Shown: positions 1-6,008, counted from the stretch's first letter. The stretch is 9,746 bases of DNA from JBEKJU01 sp050011095 (GCA_050011095.1 JBEKJU010000125.1:1-9746); one strand, 5' to 3'. The notes: generated by a model not told the origin, from the sequence alone. Made by a program: numbers and translations.

Positions 1-35
1 CGTCGAAACCAATAGCTGCAGACATTAAAGCTTCA

Positions 36-79
36 GTGTCGCCACTCCGGAGAGGTGGTAATTTCCGGGGTGGCGACAC
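36..79. repeat. Strong inverted repeat downstream of the minus-strand gene cluster
   Basis: A 15-bp stem pairs 36-50 with 65-79 around a 14-nt loop. As plus-strand RNA all pairs form, one as a G-U wobble. As minus-strand RNA there is one A-C mismatch. It lies about 80 nt past the stop of the ABM-domain gene, where a terminator for the leftward cluster would be expected. However, no T-tract follows on either strand, so it is not a typical intrinsic terminator. It may be an mRNA 3'-end stabiliser, a protein-binding palindrome or part of a feature cut by the window edge. No gene was recognised in 1-158. Confidence 0.5.
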
Positions 80-158
80 ACCTTCTCCAGGGCATGGAAT
101 AATACGAGGATGGTTATGCCGCTGTCTCTCTTTCGGCGTGGTGCGGCCCTGGGGAACC

Positions 159-464
159 CTACGCCTCTTTCAGGATCTTGATCGCGCCCCCTTCTGTCAG
201 GGCCTTTTCCTTTTCGAAATATCCCGCCATGTGGGAAGTCGCAAGATGGTTCTTGAGCGCCTCGATGTCCTCCCACCTCTCGATGATAGTGACGACATCC
301 TTGTCAAGGACCTGCGGCGGCAGACCGGTGTCGAGATCCGTTGCGGCCACATACTGGAGGCAACCCTTCTCTTTTCTTACGAGGGGTGCGACCGATCGGA
401 ACAGCTCAAGGAACTCGGCCAGTTTACCTGCCTTCACGCGTACCGGGACAACCACGTAGACCAT
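159..464 (-). CDS. ABM-domain (antibiotic biosynthesis monooxygenase / YgiN-like) protein
   Basis: This is a 101-residue single-domain protein with the ABM fold of small dimeric ferredoxin-like proteins. The N-terminus starts with a hydrophobic strand (VYVVVPVRVK). A helix (KLAEFLELFRSV) and the typical 'E.GCLQY' turn (residues 32-38) follow, then a central strand 'VVTIIERWED' and the 'LKNHLATSHMAGYF' helix containing the family's conserved H-x-x-x-x-H-like spacing. Family members include quinol monooxygenases (YgiN), heme-degrading proteins and many of unknown substrate, so no reaction is assigned. The start is well supported: AGGAGG at 471-476 lies 6 nt before the ATG. It is the last gene of the leftward cluster. 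A perfect 8-bp palindrome (499-517) sits just upstream. Family membership is fairly sure; function is open. Confidence 0.8.
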   Translation of the reverse strand: MVYVVVPVRVKAGKLAEFLELFRSVAPLVRKEKGCLQYVAATDLDTGLPPQVLDKDVVTIIERWEDIEALKNHLATSHMAGYFEKEKALTEGGAIKILKEA

Positions 465-498
465 AGAGCCCCTCCTGGTAGTTTCTACAAGGCCTTAC

Positions 499-517
499 CA
501 TGGCCCTCCGGGCCATG
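499..517. promoter_or_regulatory. Perfect palindrome upstream of the ABM-domain gene
   Basis: CATGGCCC (499-506) and GGGCCATG (510-517) are perfect inverted repeats around a 3-nt centre, 35-53 nt before the ABM start codon in the leftward direction. This could be a regulator-binding operator or an RNA hairpin in the leader. No T-run follows on the minus strand, which argues against a terminator for the upstream gene. The rest of the 465-699 gap shows no recognisable gene. Confidence 0.3.
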
Positions 518-699
518 CGCCCATTCACCATATCATACAGGATTCATCCGAAAAAGGCTATCCGTATGCGCCATCTTCCAGGGTCTATCCGGACCGTGGG
601 ATCGAGGCGGCCGCCAGGCGCCTTCCCGCCCGATAGCAACGATCTCAAGGAAAAATAAGGAGAGGCGCAGGGGAAAACACCCCGGATGACCGCGACCGG

Positions 700-984
700 T
701 CACGGGACGAGGTCTATCTGGCCCTTCAGGACCTGCTCCATCCATCCAAGCTCCGCCCTCCGCTTCTCCACGGGATCGATCACCACATTGACGGAAAGAC
801 GGGAAACGGAGAGGTCCTTCCAACTATTCTCATACTGATGATAGTATGCGGCGAAACGCTCCCAAAACTGGGGAACGATCGTCTTCTCGATCCGGATGTA
901 ATCGCGCGACCGCAATGCCTCCAGGTAATCGATGCGCAACCTGTAGAGAAGCTCTGCGTCGGATAGCCCGCCCGGCCCGGTCAT
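700..984 (-). CDS. Small uncharacterised protein, 94 aa
   Basis: I do not recognise this protein. It would be 94 residues, soluble and probably mostly helical, with no signal peptide, membrane segment or Cys motif. The middle is rich in aromatic and charged residues (for example FWERFAAYYHQYENSW), followed by a possible strand 'LSVNVVID'. The ATG at 982-984 was chosen because GGGAGG-type pairing (991-997) lies 6 nt upstream. An in-frame ATG 66 nt further upstream (1050) would add a stretch unlike the rest and has no ribosome binding site. The gene follows the MoeA-like gene by 67 nt in the same direction, so it is probably in the same transcript. A coding call rests on the ribosome binding site, context and codon use like the neighbours. 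Confidence 0.6.
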   Translation of the reverse strand: MTGPGGLSDAELLYRLRIDYLEALRSRDYIRIEKTIVPQFWERFAAYYHQYENSWKDLSVSRLSVNVVIDPVEKRRAELGWMEQVLKGQIDLVP

Positions 985-1051
985 GGGGAACCCTCCCTTA
1001 GAGGAATTAGTGCCTTCTAAAAAATATGACAAATCGAAAGGAAAAACCACT

Positions 1052-2185
1052 TTACGGACGACGATGCCAGCATGTTCCGAGCACCCTCACGGGCTGCCCG
1101 GCCGGGACGTTCTCCACCCCTTCCTCCAGGACGATGAAACCATTCGGCTCTGAGGAATACATCTCTTCGATCCCTGCGGCGTGAAACCCGATGCGCACCG
1201 GAATGACCATCACTTTATCCCGCGGCTTTTCAACCTGTCCCGTCAAGGGAAGGGCGCAGTCGGTCTCCTCGGGAAGGCGGCCGGCCATTCTCATAAGCGC
1301 CCTCTTGACAAGAAGCTCGTAGAGGCTCCGCACCGCCCCTGGAGGGCCGGGAAGTATAAAGAAAAAGAGCGAGGCCTTCTCGCCGAAGGCGGCCGTCTTT
1401 CCGGGCACAATAGGGGGGGAGTCGAGAAGGAAGCGGAATCCGAGTCGCCTGACCGCCTGTTTGGTGAGGTCCCTCTTCCCCCTCGATGTGCCGCCCGTTA
1501 GGATGCAGAGATGAGCCCCGGAGGCCCTGGCCCTGGCGATCGAGTCCTTGATCTCTCCTTCCTCGTCGGCCGCTACGTCGAGGTAGACAACCTCGCCGCC
1601 GTCCCTTCGGATGAGGCCGGCGAGAAGAAATCTGTTCGAGTCGGCCATACTCCCCTTTTTCAGCTCATTCCCCGTCGTGATGATCGCGCAAGGGGGTTTC
1701 TTGAAGACCGTTACGGTCCCGTGACCCGCGAGGGCAAGGAGGCCCATCGCACCGGGGCTGATCACGTCCCCCCTTTCCACGAGCCGCTGCCCCCTCTTGA
1801 GCCAGTCCCCTCTCTTCACGGTTTTTCGCCCGTCCGTCGCGTCCGTGACGACGATGTCGGCCGACCTCTCCATCACGTGCTCCCTCGCCACGAACCGTGA
1901 CCCCCGGGGAATCCGGCCGCCCGTGGGGACAAAGACCGCCTCTCCCCGCTTGAGGGCGGGAGGGGTTTCGCCGTGGGGTTCGAGCGATCCCGTCACCGGG
2001 AAGCGGACACCCGGTCCCCTCACCGCATAGCCGTCAAGACCCGAGACATCGAAGGGGGGGACATGCCGTCCGGCCGAGAGGGGGCGCGCGGCGACGCGCC
2101 CCTGGGCATCGAGGAGCAAAATGACCTCCGCCTTCACGGGCCTCACATGCCCGTCAATGACGGCCAGGATGTCGGAAAGGCTCAT
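1052..2185 (-). CDS. moeA: MoeA-family molybdopterin molybdotransferase, divergent
   Basis: This 377-residue protein belongs to the MoeA/gephyrin-E family, whose members insert molybdate (or tungstate) into adenylylated molybdopterin in the cytoplasm. Visible landmarks in order are 'PPFDVSGLDGYAVR' near residues 43-56 (family PxxxxSxMDGYA; Asp51 is the conserved Asp), the MoCF-like domain 'TTGNEL' followed by 'DSN', the pterin-loop motif 'GGTSRGKRDLTK', 'PGKTAAFG' (family PGKPxxFG), and 'LPGPPGAV' (family LPGNPVS). A C-terminal domain IV follows. Several positions depart from consensus (L for M in MDGYA, T for P in PGKP, P for N in LPGNP), and the protein is shorter than the usual ~400 residues. 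It may therefore be a paralogue rather than the housekeeping enzyme. The ATG lies 6 nt after the NUDIX stop, which implies co-transcription and probably coupled translation. Confidence 0.85.
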   Translation of the reverse strand: MSLSDILAVIDGHVRPVKAEVILLLDAQGRVAARPLSAGRHVPPFDVSGLDGYAVRGPGVRFPVTGSLEPHGETPPALKRGEAVFVPTGGRIPRGSRFVAREHVMERSADIVVTDATDGRKTVKRGDWLKRGQRLVERGDVISPGAMGLLALAGHGTVTVFKKPPCAIITTGNELKKGSMADSNRFLLAGLIRRDGGEVVYLDVAADEEGEIKDSIARARASGAHLCILTGGTSRGKRDLTKQAVRRLGFRFLLDSPPIVPGKTAAFGEKASLFFFILPGPPGAVRSLYELLVKRALMRMAGRLPEETDCALPLTGQVEKPRDKVMVIPVRIGFHAAGIEEMYSSEPNGFIVLEEGVENVPAGQPVRVLGTCWHRRP

Positions 2186-2191
2186 ATCGGA

Positions 2192-2734
2192 TCAGCCCCG
2201 GCCGTATTTTTGGAGATAAAGGTGAAAGGCCACGACGACGAGGCCGTGGTCTATTGTGCCGGATGCGATGAGAGATGGAATACGGTCGAGGGCTACCAGT
2301 TCGACCTCGATATCCTCGGTGGGGTCGAGGGCGAGCGGCCGCGTCGCGACCACGTTCTCTGCAAGGTACGTGTAGCACAGGTTATTGAAAATGGCGGGGT
2401 TGGGGTTCACGGCCCCGAGGGGGATCATTGAGGCGGCTTCATACCCCGTCTCCTCCGCCAGTTCCCTTCTGGCCGCCTCCGCGGGGTCCGCCTCGTCGAT
2501 TGCGCCGCCCGGTATTTCGAGCGTGATCCGGCGGGAGCCGTGGCGGTACTGCCGTATCATGACGACGTGGCGGTCCTCCGTGAGGGGCACGACATTGACC
2601 CAGTTGCCGCATTCAAGCGTATAGAAGTCGTTGACGCCCTGTGTCCTCGGCGAGCGTGCCCGCTCGGCCCTTACCCTGAAGATGGAGTAGTCCTTGTCGA
2701 TCCGTGAGTCGAGAACGCGCCATTTTCTGATCAT
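2192..2734 (-). CDS. NUDIX hydrolase, ADP-ribose pyrophosphatase type
   Basis: This 180-residue protein cleaves nucleoside diphosphate derivatives; ADP-ribose (to AMP and ribose 5-phosphate) is the likeliest substrate. The N-terminal strand region 'DYSIFRVRAERARSP' and 'NVVPLTEDRHVVMIRQYRHG' are typical of ADPRases. 'EIPGG' leads into the Nudix box, which ends in the intact metal-binding 'RRELAEETGYE'. The first half of the box is one residue shorter than consensus, and Asp sits about where the first Glu is expected. 'YTYLAENV' and an acidic C-terminal region follow. The nearest AAGGAGG (2751-2757) is 16 nt before the ATG, an unusually long spacing, and no alternative in-frame start lies between. 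A short GCCG/CGGC hairpin could shorten the distance. The gene is co-transcribed with moeA. Substrate is inferred, not proven. Confidence 0.87.
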   Translation of the reverse strand: MIRKWRVLDSRIDKDYSIFRVRAERARSPRTQGVNDFYTLECGNWVNVVPLTEDRHVVMIRQYRHGSRRITLEIPGGAIDEADPAEAARRELAEETGYEAASMIPLGAVNPNPAIFNNLCYTYLAENVVATRPLALDPTEDIEVELVALDRIPSLIASGTIDHGLVVVAFHLYLQKYGRG

Positions 2735-2946
2735 GAAGCCGGCGGACGGCCTCCTTGGGTTCGCACCATGTTTGATCCTTCGTTAATTATTAGCGAGCGA
2801 ACATTCCTTTCACCCCTCACTAAATTAATCCTCCCCCGCTACGATAAAAGGTATGTCCCCAAAAGCGGGCGGCTTTCTGACGAGGGGCGCAAAAGAGAAA
2901 AGGGCGTGCGTGACTTACCCCGGCTCCGGGCGCGGGAGGGCTTCCA

Positions 2947-4383
2947 TCATTTCTTGACCCTCCACGTGGTCCCCTGGGGTGTATCGAGGAGGGTGATGCC
3001 TTTTTCGAGGAGCTTCGTCCTGATCTCGTCCGCCTGTTTGTAGTCTTTGTTCCGGCGAGCCTCGGCCCTGTCCCGTATGGCATCCTCGATCCCGGACCCG
3101 GTGAGCCCGAAGGCGCCGAGGTGGCGGCCTGTTTCGTCCCGTATAAAGGTCCCCGCGTCCTCCATGAGGAGCCCCAGCGTGTTCGCCTGGGAGAGGAGAA
3201 GGTCCCTGCCGCCCAGGATGTGGGGGAGGGCCGACCGGTCGCCCCCGTCGATCATGCGGTTGATCGTCGTGGCGAGATCGAAGATGGAGGAGAGGGCAAG
3301 GGCCGTGTTGAAGTCATCGTCCATGGCCGCGTGGAACCTCGCGCCGAAACCGTCAAGTTCCGCGCTGCCCGCCGGCGAGACCCCCTCCCGTCCCTCCAGG
3401 GCGGATATCCTTTCGAGCGTCGCGTAGAGTCTCCACAAGGCGCTGTCGGCGTTCTCTATGGCCTTTTCGGTATAGTCAATGGGATTGCGGTAATGGACCG
3501 AGAGGAAGAAGAGCCTGAGCGCCTCGGCGTGGTATGATCGGAGAAACTCCCTGATGAGCAGGATATTGCCGAGGGATTTCGACATCTTCTCGCGGTCCAT
3601 CGTGACGAACCCGTTGTGCACCCAATAATTGGCAAACCGCCTTCCCGTGGCGCACTCGGCCTGGGCCCGTTCGTTCTCGTGATGGGGGAATACGAGGTCC
3701 TTTCCCCCGCCATGGATGTCGAAGGGGTTTCCCAGGTATTTGATGCTCATGGTGGAGCACTCTATGTGCCAGCCGGGTCTTCCCTTGCCGAAGGGGCTGT
3801 CCCAGGCCGGCTCGCCGGGTTTGGACTCCTTCCAGAGGGCGAAATCGAGGGGGTCCTTTTTACGTTCATCGACCTCGATGCGCGCCCCTGCCATCATGTC
3901 GTCGAGGGTCCTGCCCGACAGCTCTCCGTACCCCTTGTCCTTCGCCACGGAGAAGTAGACACTGCCGTCGAGCCGATAGGCGAAGCCCTTTCGGACCAGC
4001 TCTTCGATAAGGGCGGTCATGTCGCCGATATGCTCGGTGGCCCTCGGCTCATGGGTGGGCGGGAGAACGCCGAGGGAGGCCATGTCCTGCCTGAAGGAGT
4101 CGATGTACGTGTCCGCTATCTCTTTCCAACTCCGCTTCTCGGCGTTGGCCCTGTTGATGATCTTGTCGTCGATGTCCGTGAAGTTCCTCACGTAGGTGAC
4201 GTCATAGCCCGAAGCCCGGAGATAGCGGGAGACCACGTCGAAGACGATGGCGCTCCGGGCATGGCCGATGTGGGAGTCATCGTACACCGTAACCCCGCAC
4301 ACGTAGAGCCGAACCCGGCCCTCTACGACCGGGACAAAATCCTGTTTTTCGTGGGTAAGGGAATTATAGATTTTCATAGTCAT
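2947..4383 (-). CDS. cysS: Cysteinyl-tRNA synthetase
   Basis: This is a full-length (478 aa) class I aminoacyl-tRNA synthetase that charges tRNA-Cys with cysteine. The order is classical. 'YVCGVTVYD' carries zinc-ligand Cys29, followed by the HIGH signature at 38-41 ('SHIGHARS'). Next come 'YVRNFTDIDDKI', the zinc/cysteine-site segment 'GWHIECSTMS' with 'HGGGKDLVFPHHENERAQ' and a further Cys, and then 'MSKSLGN' (KMSKS loop). The C-terminal helical DALR region ends in a 'RRNKDYKQADEIRTKLLEKG' anticodon-binding segment. There is no Shine-Dalgarno before either candidate ATG (4383 or, two codons later, 4377). Instead a promoter ends 8 nt before the first ATG, so leaderless translation is likely and favours the first ATG. 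A 212-nt gap separates its stop from the NUDIX gene; no convincing terminator is seen there. Confidence 0.97.
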   Translation of the reverse strand: MTMKIYNSLTHEKQDFVPVVEGRVRLYVCGVTVYDDSHIGHARSAIVFDVVSRYLRASGYDVTYVRNFTDIDDKIINRANAEKRSWKEIADTYIDSFRQDMASLGVLPPTHEPRATEHIGDMTALIEELVRKGFAYRLDGSVYFSVAKDKGYGELSGRTLDDMMAGARIEVDERKKDPLDFALWKESKPGEPAWDSPFGKGRPGWHIECSTMSIKYLGNPFDIHGGGKDLVFPHHENERAQAECATGRRFANYWVHNGFVTMDREKMSKSLGNILLIREFLRSYHAEALRLFFLSVHYRNPIDYTEKAIENADSALWRLYATLERISALEGREGVSPAGSAELDGFGARFHAAMDDDFNTALALSSIFDLATTINRMIDGGDRSALPHILGGRDLLLSQANTLGLLMEDAGTFIRDETGRHLGAFGLTGSGIEDAIRDRAEARRNKDYKQADEIRTKLLEKGITLLDTPQGTTWRVKK

Positions 4384-4391
4384 TATTATAT

Positions 4392-4421
4392 ATTTTAACC
4401 ACAGTCGGGGCTATCTGTCAA
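4392..4421 (-). promoter_or_regulatory. Sigma70-type promoter of cysS
   Basis: On the minus strand a perfect -35 TTGACA (4421-4416) is followed after 18 nt by TAAAAT (4397-4392; 5 of 6 to TATAAT). Only 8 nt separate the -10 from the cysS ATG, placing the expected transcription start within about 0-3 nt of the start codon. Confidence 0.65.
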
Positions 4422-4503
4422 AATGTATCTCCCTTTGACGGCGGAAAAATCACCACTTGACCCTCCCGCCCTCACGGCCCCCTCTCCGTAAAATATATCC
4501 TGT

Positions 4504-4532
4504 TTGACAATAGGGCGGGAAATGCTTATCCT
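4504..4532 (+). promoter_or_regulatory. Sigma70-type promoter of the GalT-like gene
   Basis: A perfect -35 TTGACA (4504-4509), a 17-nt spacer and TATCCT (4527-4532; 4 of 6 to consensus) precede the GTG start at 4542 by 9 nt. The mRNA would start at or within a few nt of the GTG. An 8-bp inverted repeat, TCCCGCCC (4464-4471) and GGGCGGGA (4513-4520), brackets the -35 and could serve a regulator. Confidence 0.5.
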
Positions 4533-4541
4533 AAAAGCACT

Positions 4542-5519
4542 GTGGGAGAATTCAGAAGGGACCCTCTGACAGGCAATTGGGTCGTCGTCGGAGTCAAGAA
4601 GGTCACAACCAAGGAATCGGGTGTGTGCCCGTTTTGCCCGGGCAATGAAGGTCTCACCCCGCCGTCCATAAGGGAGATACGGGACGGGCAGGGGCTCTGG
4701 CTCACCCGTTGCTTCCCCGCGGTAAATCCCGTCTTCCAGATAGAGGCGACCGAGAACAAAAGGGCCGAGGGGTTCTATGACAAGATGGGAACCCTGGGGG
4801 CGCACGAGATTATCGTGGAGGACAGGTCGCATACCAAGACATATTCGACGTTTGAATGTGCCGAAATCCTGCGGGTGGTCGAGATGTACACGGAGCGCAT
4901 CATCGACCTGAAGAAGGACAGGCGGTTCAAGTATGTTCAGGTCTTCAAGAACCGTGGAGAGCTCGCGGGCTCCTACATCTTTCATCCCCACTCGCACGTC
5001 GTCGCGACGCCTATCGTGCCCCAGCAGTTGGCCCTCGAGCTTGCCAGTTCAAGAAGCCACTACCAGATGAAGGAGAGATGCCTCATCTGCGACGTCGTGA
5101 GCCAGGAGATGAGGCAGGACAGGCGGGTCGTCTCCGTGACGGACCATTTCCTGGTTGTCTGCCCCTTTGCATCGCGCCTCTCCTTTGAGGTCTGGATCAT
5201 CCCCCGGCATCACAATTCGACCTTTGAGCACTGGATCGATTACGATATCAGAAGGGATTTTGCGGAAGTTTTTCTCGATACCATGAGGCGCCTTGAAGGG
5301 CTGAGGGATTCCTATTCGATCGTGATCCATACGTCCCCGAACATTATGGTCCAACCCCTCGGGGAGCTTGGCCCCCAAGTGAACGACTATTTTCATTGGC
5401 ATGTGGAGATCCTCCCAAGGGATGTTTCCTCTTCCACGTACAAGCGGGAAGACGCGTTCTACACCGTTCCCGTCACGCCGGAAGAAGCGGCGGCCGTGTT
5501 GAAAAAAGCGAAAATATAG
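4542..5519 (+). CDS. GalT-like nucleotidyltransferase (HIT superfamily) with HPHSH active site
   Basis: This 325-residue protein is homologous to galactose-1-phosphate uridylyltransferase, which swaps UMP between UDP-glucose and galactose 1-phosphate via a uridylyl-His intermediate. Visible landmarks are the N-terminal 'EFRRDPLTGNWVVV' (family E-x-R-x-D-P), the zinc-type CPFC at 29-32, 'NRGELAGSYIFHPHSH' with nucleophile His150, a second CxxC at 180-183 at the start of the second HIT repeat, and 'FHWHVEILPR' near 284-293. The classical motif is HPHxQ; here the Gln (E. coli Q168) is His152, giving the HxHxH pattern of HIT hydrolases. The GTG start is chosen because family homology begins right there. 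There is no ribosome binding site and no other in-frame ATG upstream. No galactose genes are visible nearby, so substrate is uncertain; ADP- or UDP-sugar/phosphate transfer are both possible. Confidence 0.85.
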   Translation: MGEFRRDPLTGNWVVVGVKKVTTKESGVCPFCPGNEGLTPPSIREIRDGQGLWLTRCFPAVNPVFQIEATENKRAEGFYDKMGTLGAHEIIVEDRSHTKTYSTFECAEILRVVEMYTERIIDLKKDRRFKYVQVFKNRGELAGSYIFHPHSHVVATPIVPQQLALELASSRSHYQMKERCLICDVVSQEMRQDRRVVSVTDHFLVVCPFASRLSFEVWIIPRHHNSTFEHWIDYDIRRDFAEVFLDTMRRLEGLRDSYSIVIHTSPNIMVQPLGELGPQVNDYFHWHVEILPRDVSSSTYKREDAFYTVPVTPEEAAAVLKKAKI

Positions 5520-5607
5520 GGGAAACTCGGGAAAGGGTTATTGCGAGACGAGACCGGCGAGACGCCCGCGCCCAATCCTACAGCCCCCCGGCCCATGCAA
5601 CAATTAT

Positions 5608-5669
5608 CGGGGCACCCGCGAGCGGGTACCCGGTCGCCCCCTCCACGCGACCCGCAAGCGGGTGCCCCG
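5608..5669. repeat. REP-like pair in inverted orientation
   Basis: GGGGCACCCGC-ga-GCGGGT (5609-5627) is a hairpin preceded by a GGGGC tag. The same 19-mer, with only the two loop bases changed, lies in inverted orientation at 5650-5668. The pair also forms one 12-bp long-range stem (5608-5619 with 5658-5669). A short tagged palindrome present as an inverted pair is the layout of REP/REPIN elements moved by TnpA-REP (RAYT) transposases. A third partial copy, GGGCACCCGC, starts at 5766 and pairs with CTGCGGGTG at 5811-5819. No transposase gene is in the window. Confidence 0.6.
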
Positions 5670-5676
5670 GTTCGTG

Positions 5677-5731
5677 GAGCCACCCCCTCATAAAAAGGAA
5701 GGGGCGGAGGCGAAAAAAGCCCCGTTGGCTC
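5677..5731 (+). ncRNA. Structured repeat module, copy 1 (candidate RNA)
   Basis: An outer stem pairs GAGCCA (5677-5682) with TGGCTC (5726-5731). An inner stem pairs GGGGC (5701-5705) with GCCCC (5719-5723). Between them lies a C-rich single strand containing CCCCCTCATAAAAAGG, and the inner loop carries GGAGGCGAA. Positions 5681-5714 are identical to 5823-5856. Strand is assumed from the direction of nrdD. No known riboswitch or small-RNA signature was recognised. Confidence 0.35.
5681..5714. repeat. 34-nt perfect direct repeat, copy 1
   Basis: This stretch begins CACCCCCTCATAAAAAGG and ends GGAGGCGAA. It is identical over 34 nt to 5823-5856, 142 nt downstream. Only two copies are present and the 108-nt interval is not spacer-like, so it is not a CRISPR array. 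Confidence 0.9.
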
Positions 5732-5814
5732 GCGTCGCCCCTCTCTCGTGCCACCTGTTCTTGCCGGGCACCCGCAGCCTCACAGTCGTAATGAGAGGTA
5801 AAGCCTATGTCTGC

Positions 5815-5873
5815 GGGTGGCGCACCCCCTCATAAAAAGGAAGGGGCGGAGGCGAAGACCCCTTCAGCCACCC
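5815..5873 (+). ncRNA. Structured repeat module, copy 2 (candidate RNA)
   Basis: This has the same architecture as copy 1 but different stem sequences. The outer stem GGGTGGC (5815-5821) pairs with GCCACCC (5867-5873), and the inner stem GAAGGGG (5840-5846) with CCCCTTC (5859-5865). The 18-nt C-rich linker and the GGAGGCGAA loop are kept. Stems that differ from copy 1 yet still pair are the reason to suspect selection on structure. A competing hairpin forms from CCACCCA (5868-5874) and TGGGTGG (5884-5890). The linker's CCCCTCATA can also pair with TATGAGGGG at 5911-5919. Confidence 0.35.
5823..5856. repeat. 34-nt perfect direct repeat, copy 2
   Basis: This is identical to 5681-5714 over 34 nt, with divergent flanks on both sides. 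Confidence 0.9.
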
Positions 5874-5941
5874 ACGTGTGGCATGGGTGGTGCCTTTGGA
5901 TGCAACCCGCTATGAGGGGTAAAAAATCTCCGAAAATATAG

Positions 5942-5970
5942 TTGACAAAAAAATCTACCTGTTGCATCAT
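5942..5970 (+). promoter_or_regulatory. Sigma70-type promoter of the nrdD operon
   Basis: A perfect -35 TTGACA (5942-5947), a 17-nt spacer and CATCAT (5965-5970; 4 of 6 to TATAAT) predict a transcription start near 5977, giving an ~80-nt leader. The first NrdR box begins at the predicted start site, as expected for repression by NrdR. Confidence 0.55.
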
Positions 5971-5977
5971 AACTGAG

Positions 5978-5993
5978 GTACTATATATAGGGG
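5978..5993. promoter_or_regulatory. NrdR box 1
   Basis: The core CTATATATAG (5981-5990) matches the NrdR-box core CWATATATWG at all ten positions. NrdR is the ATP/dATP-sensing zinc-finger/ATP-cone repressor that controls ribonucleotide reductase operons in most bacteria. Confidence 0.8.
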
Positions 5994-6008
5994 TGTATCA
6001 AGGTATTG

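Larger units (their letters stand above)
5520..5940. other. Gene-free, palindrome-rich region between the GalT-like gene and nrdD
   Basis: No open frame here resembles a protein or has a ribosome binding site. The first ~85 nt show nothing notable and no obvious terminator. From about 5606 the region is almost entirely inverted and direct repeats: a REP-like inverted pair (5608-5669), two hairpin modules sharing a 34-nt identical core, a hairpin at 5868-5890, and two copies of an ATGAGRGGTAAA element (5791-5802 and 5912-5923). The nrdD promoter starts right after it, so it is not part of the nrdD leader made from that promoter. Confidence 0.75.

Noticed and set aside
36..689. 217-codon plus-strand frame over the ABM gene
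   Set aside because: Low-complexity, Arg/Pro/Ser-rich product without motifs, opposite to a gene with family homology and a strong ribosome binding site.
985..1050. Upstream ATG (1050) for the 94-aa protein
   Set aside because: No ribosome binding site, while the ATG at 984 has a good one; the added residues look like translated intergenic DNA.
2864..2879. Intrinsic terminator after cysS
   Set aside because: Only a 5-bp A/T-heavy stem (AAAGC/GCTTT) with no downstream T-run in the leftward direction; too weak to call.
4384..4391. TATAAT-like string adjoining the cysS ATG as its -10
   Set aside because: It is 25 nt from the TTGACA and would start the transcript inside the gene; TAAAAT at 18 nt fits far better.
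4395..4997. 200-codon frame antisense to the GalT-like gene
   Set aside because: The plus strand encodes clear GalT motifs; long antisense frames are common in GC-rich DNA, and this one resembles no family.
5396..5791. 131-codon plus-strand frame through the repeat region
   Set aside because: Starts inside the GalT-like gene in another frame, runs through palindromic repeats, and its composition is basic and repetitive.
5681..5856. Two 34-nt direct repeats near a cas6-like gene as a mini CRISPR array
   Set aside because: Only two copies with a 108-nt interval, itself full of palindromes. Spacers of this length are not seen in CRISPR arrays, and cas6 is over 3 kb away.
5760..5940. Cobalamin or other known riboswitch upstream of a ribonucleotide reductase
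   Set aside because: No B12-box or other known core was found. Class III RNR does not use cobalamin, and the nrdD promoter lies downstream of this region.
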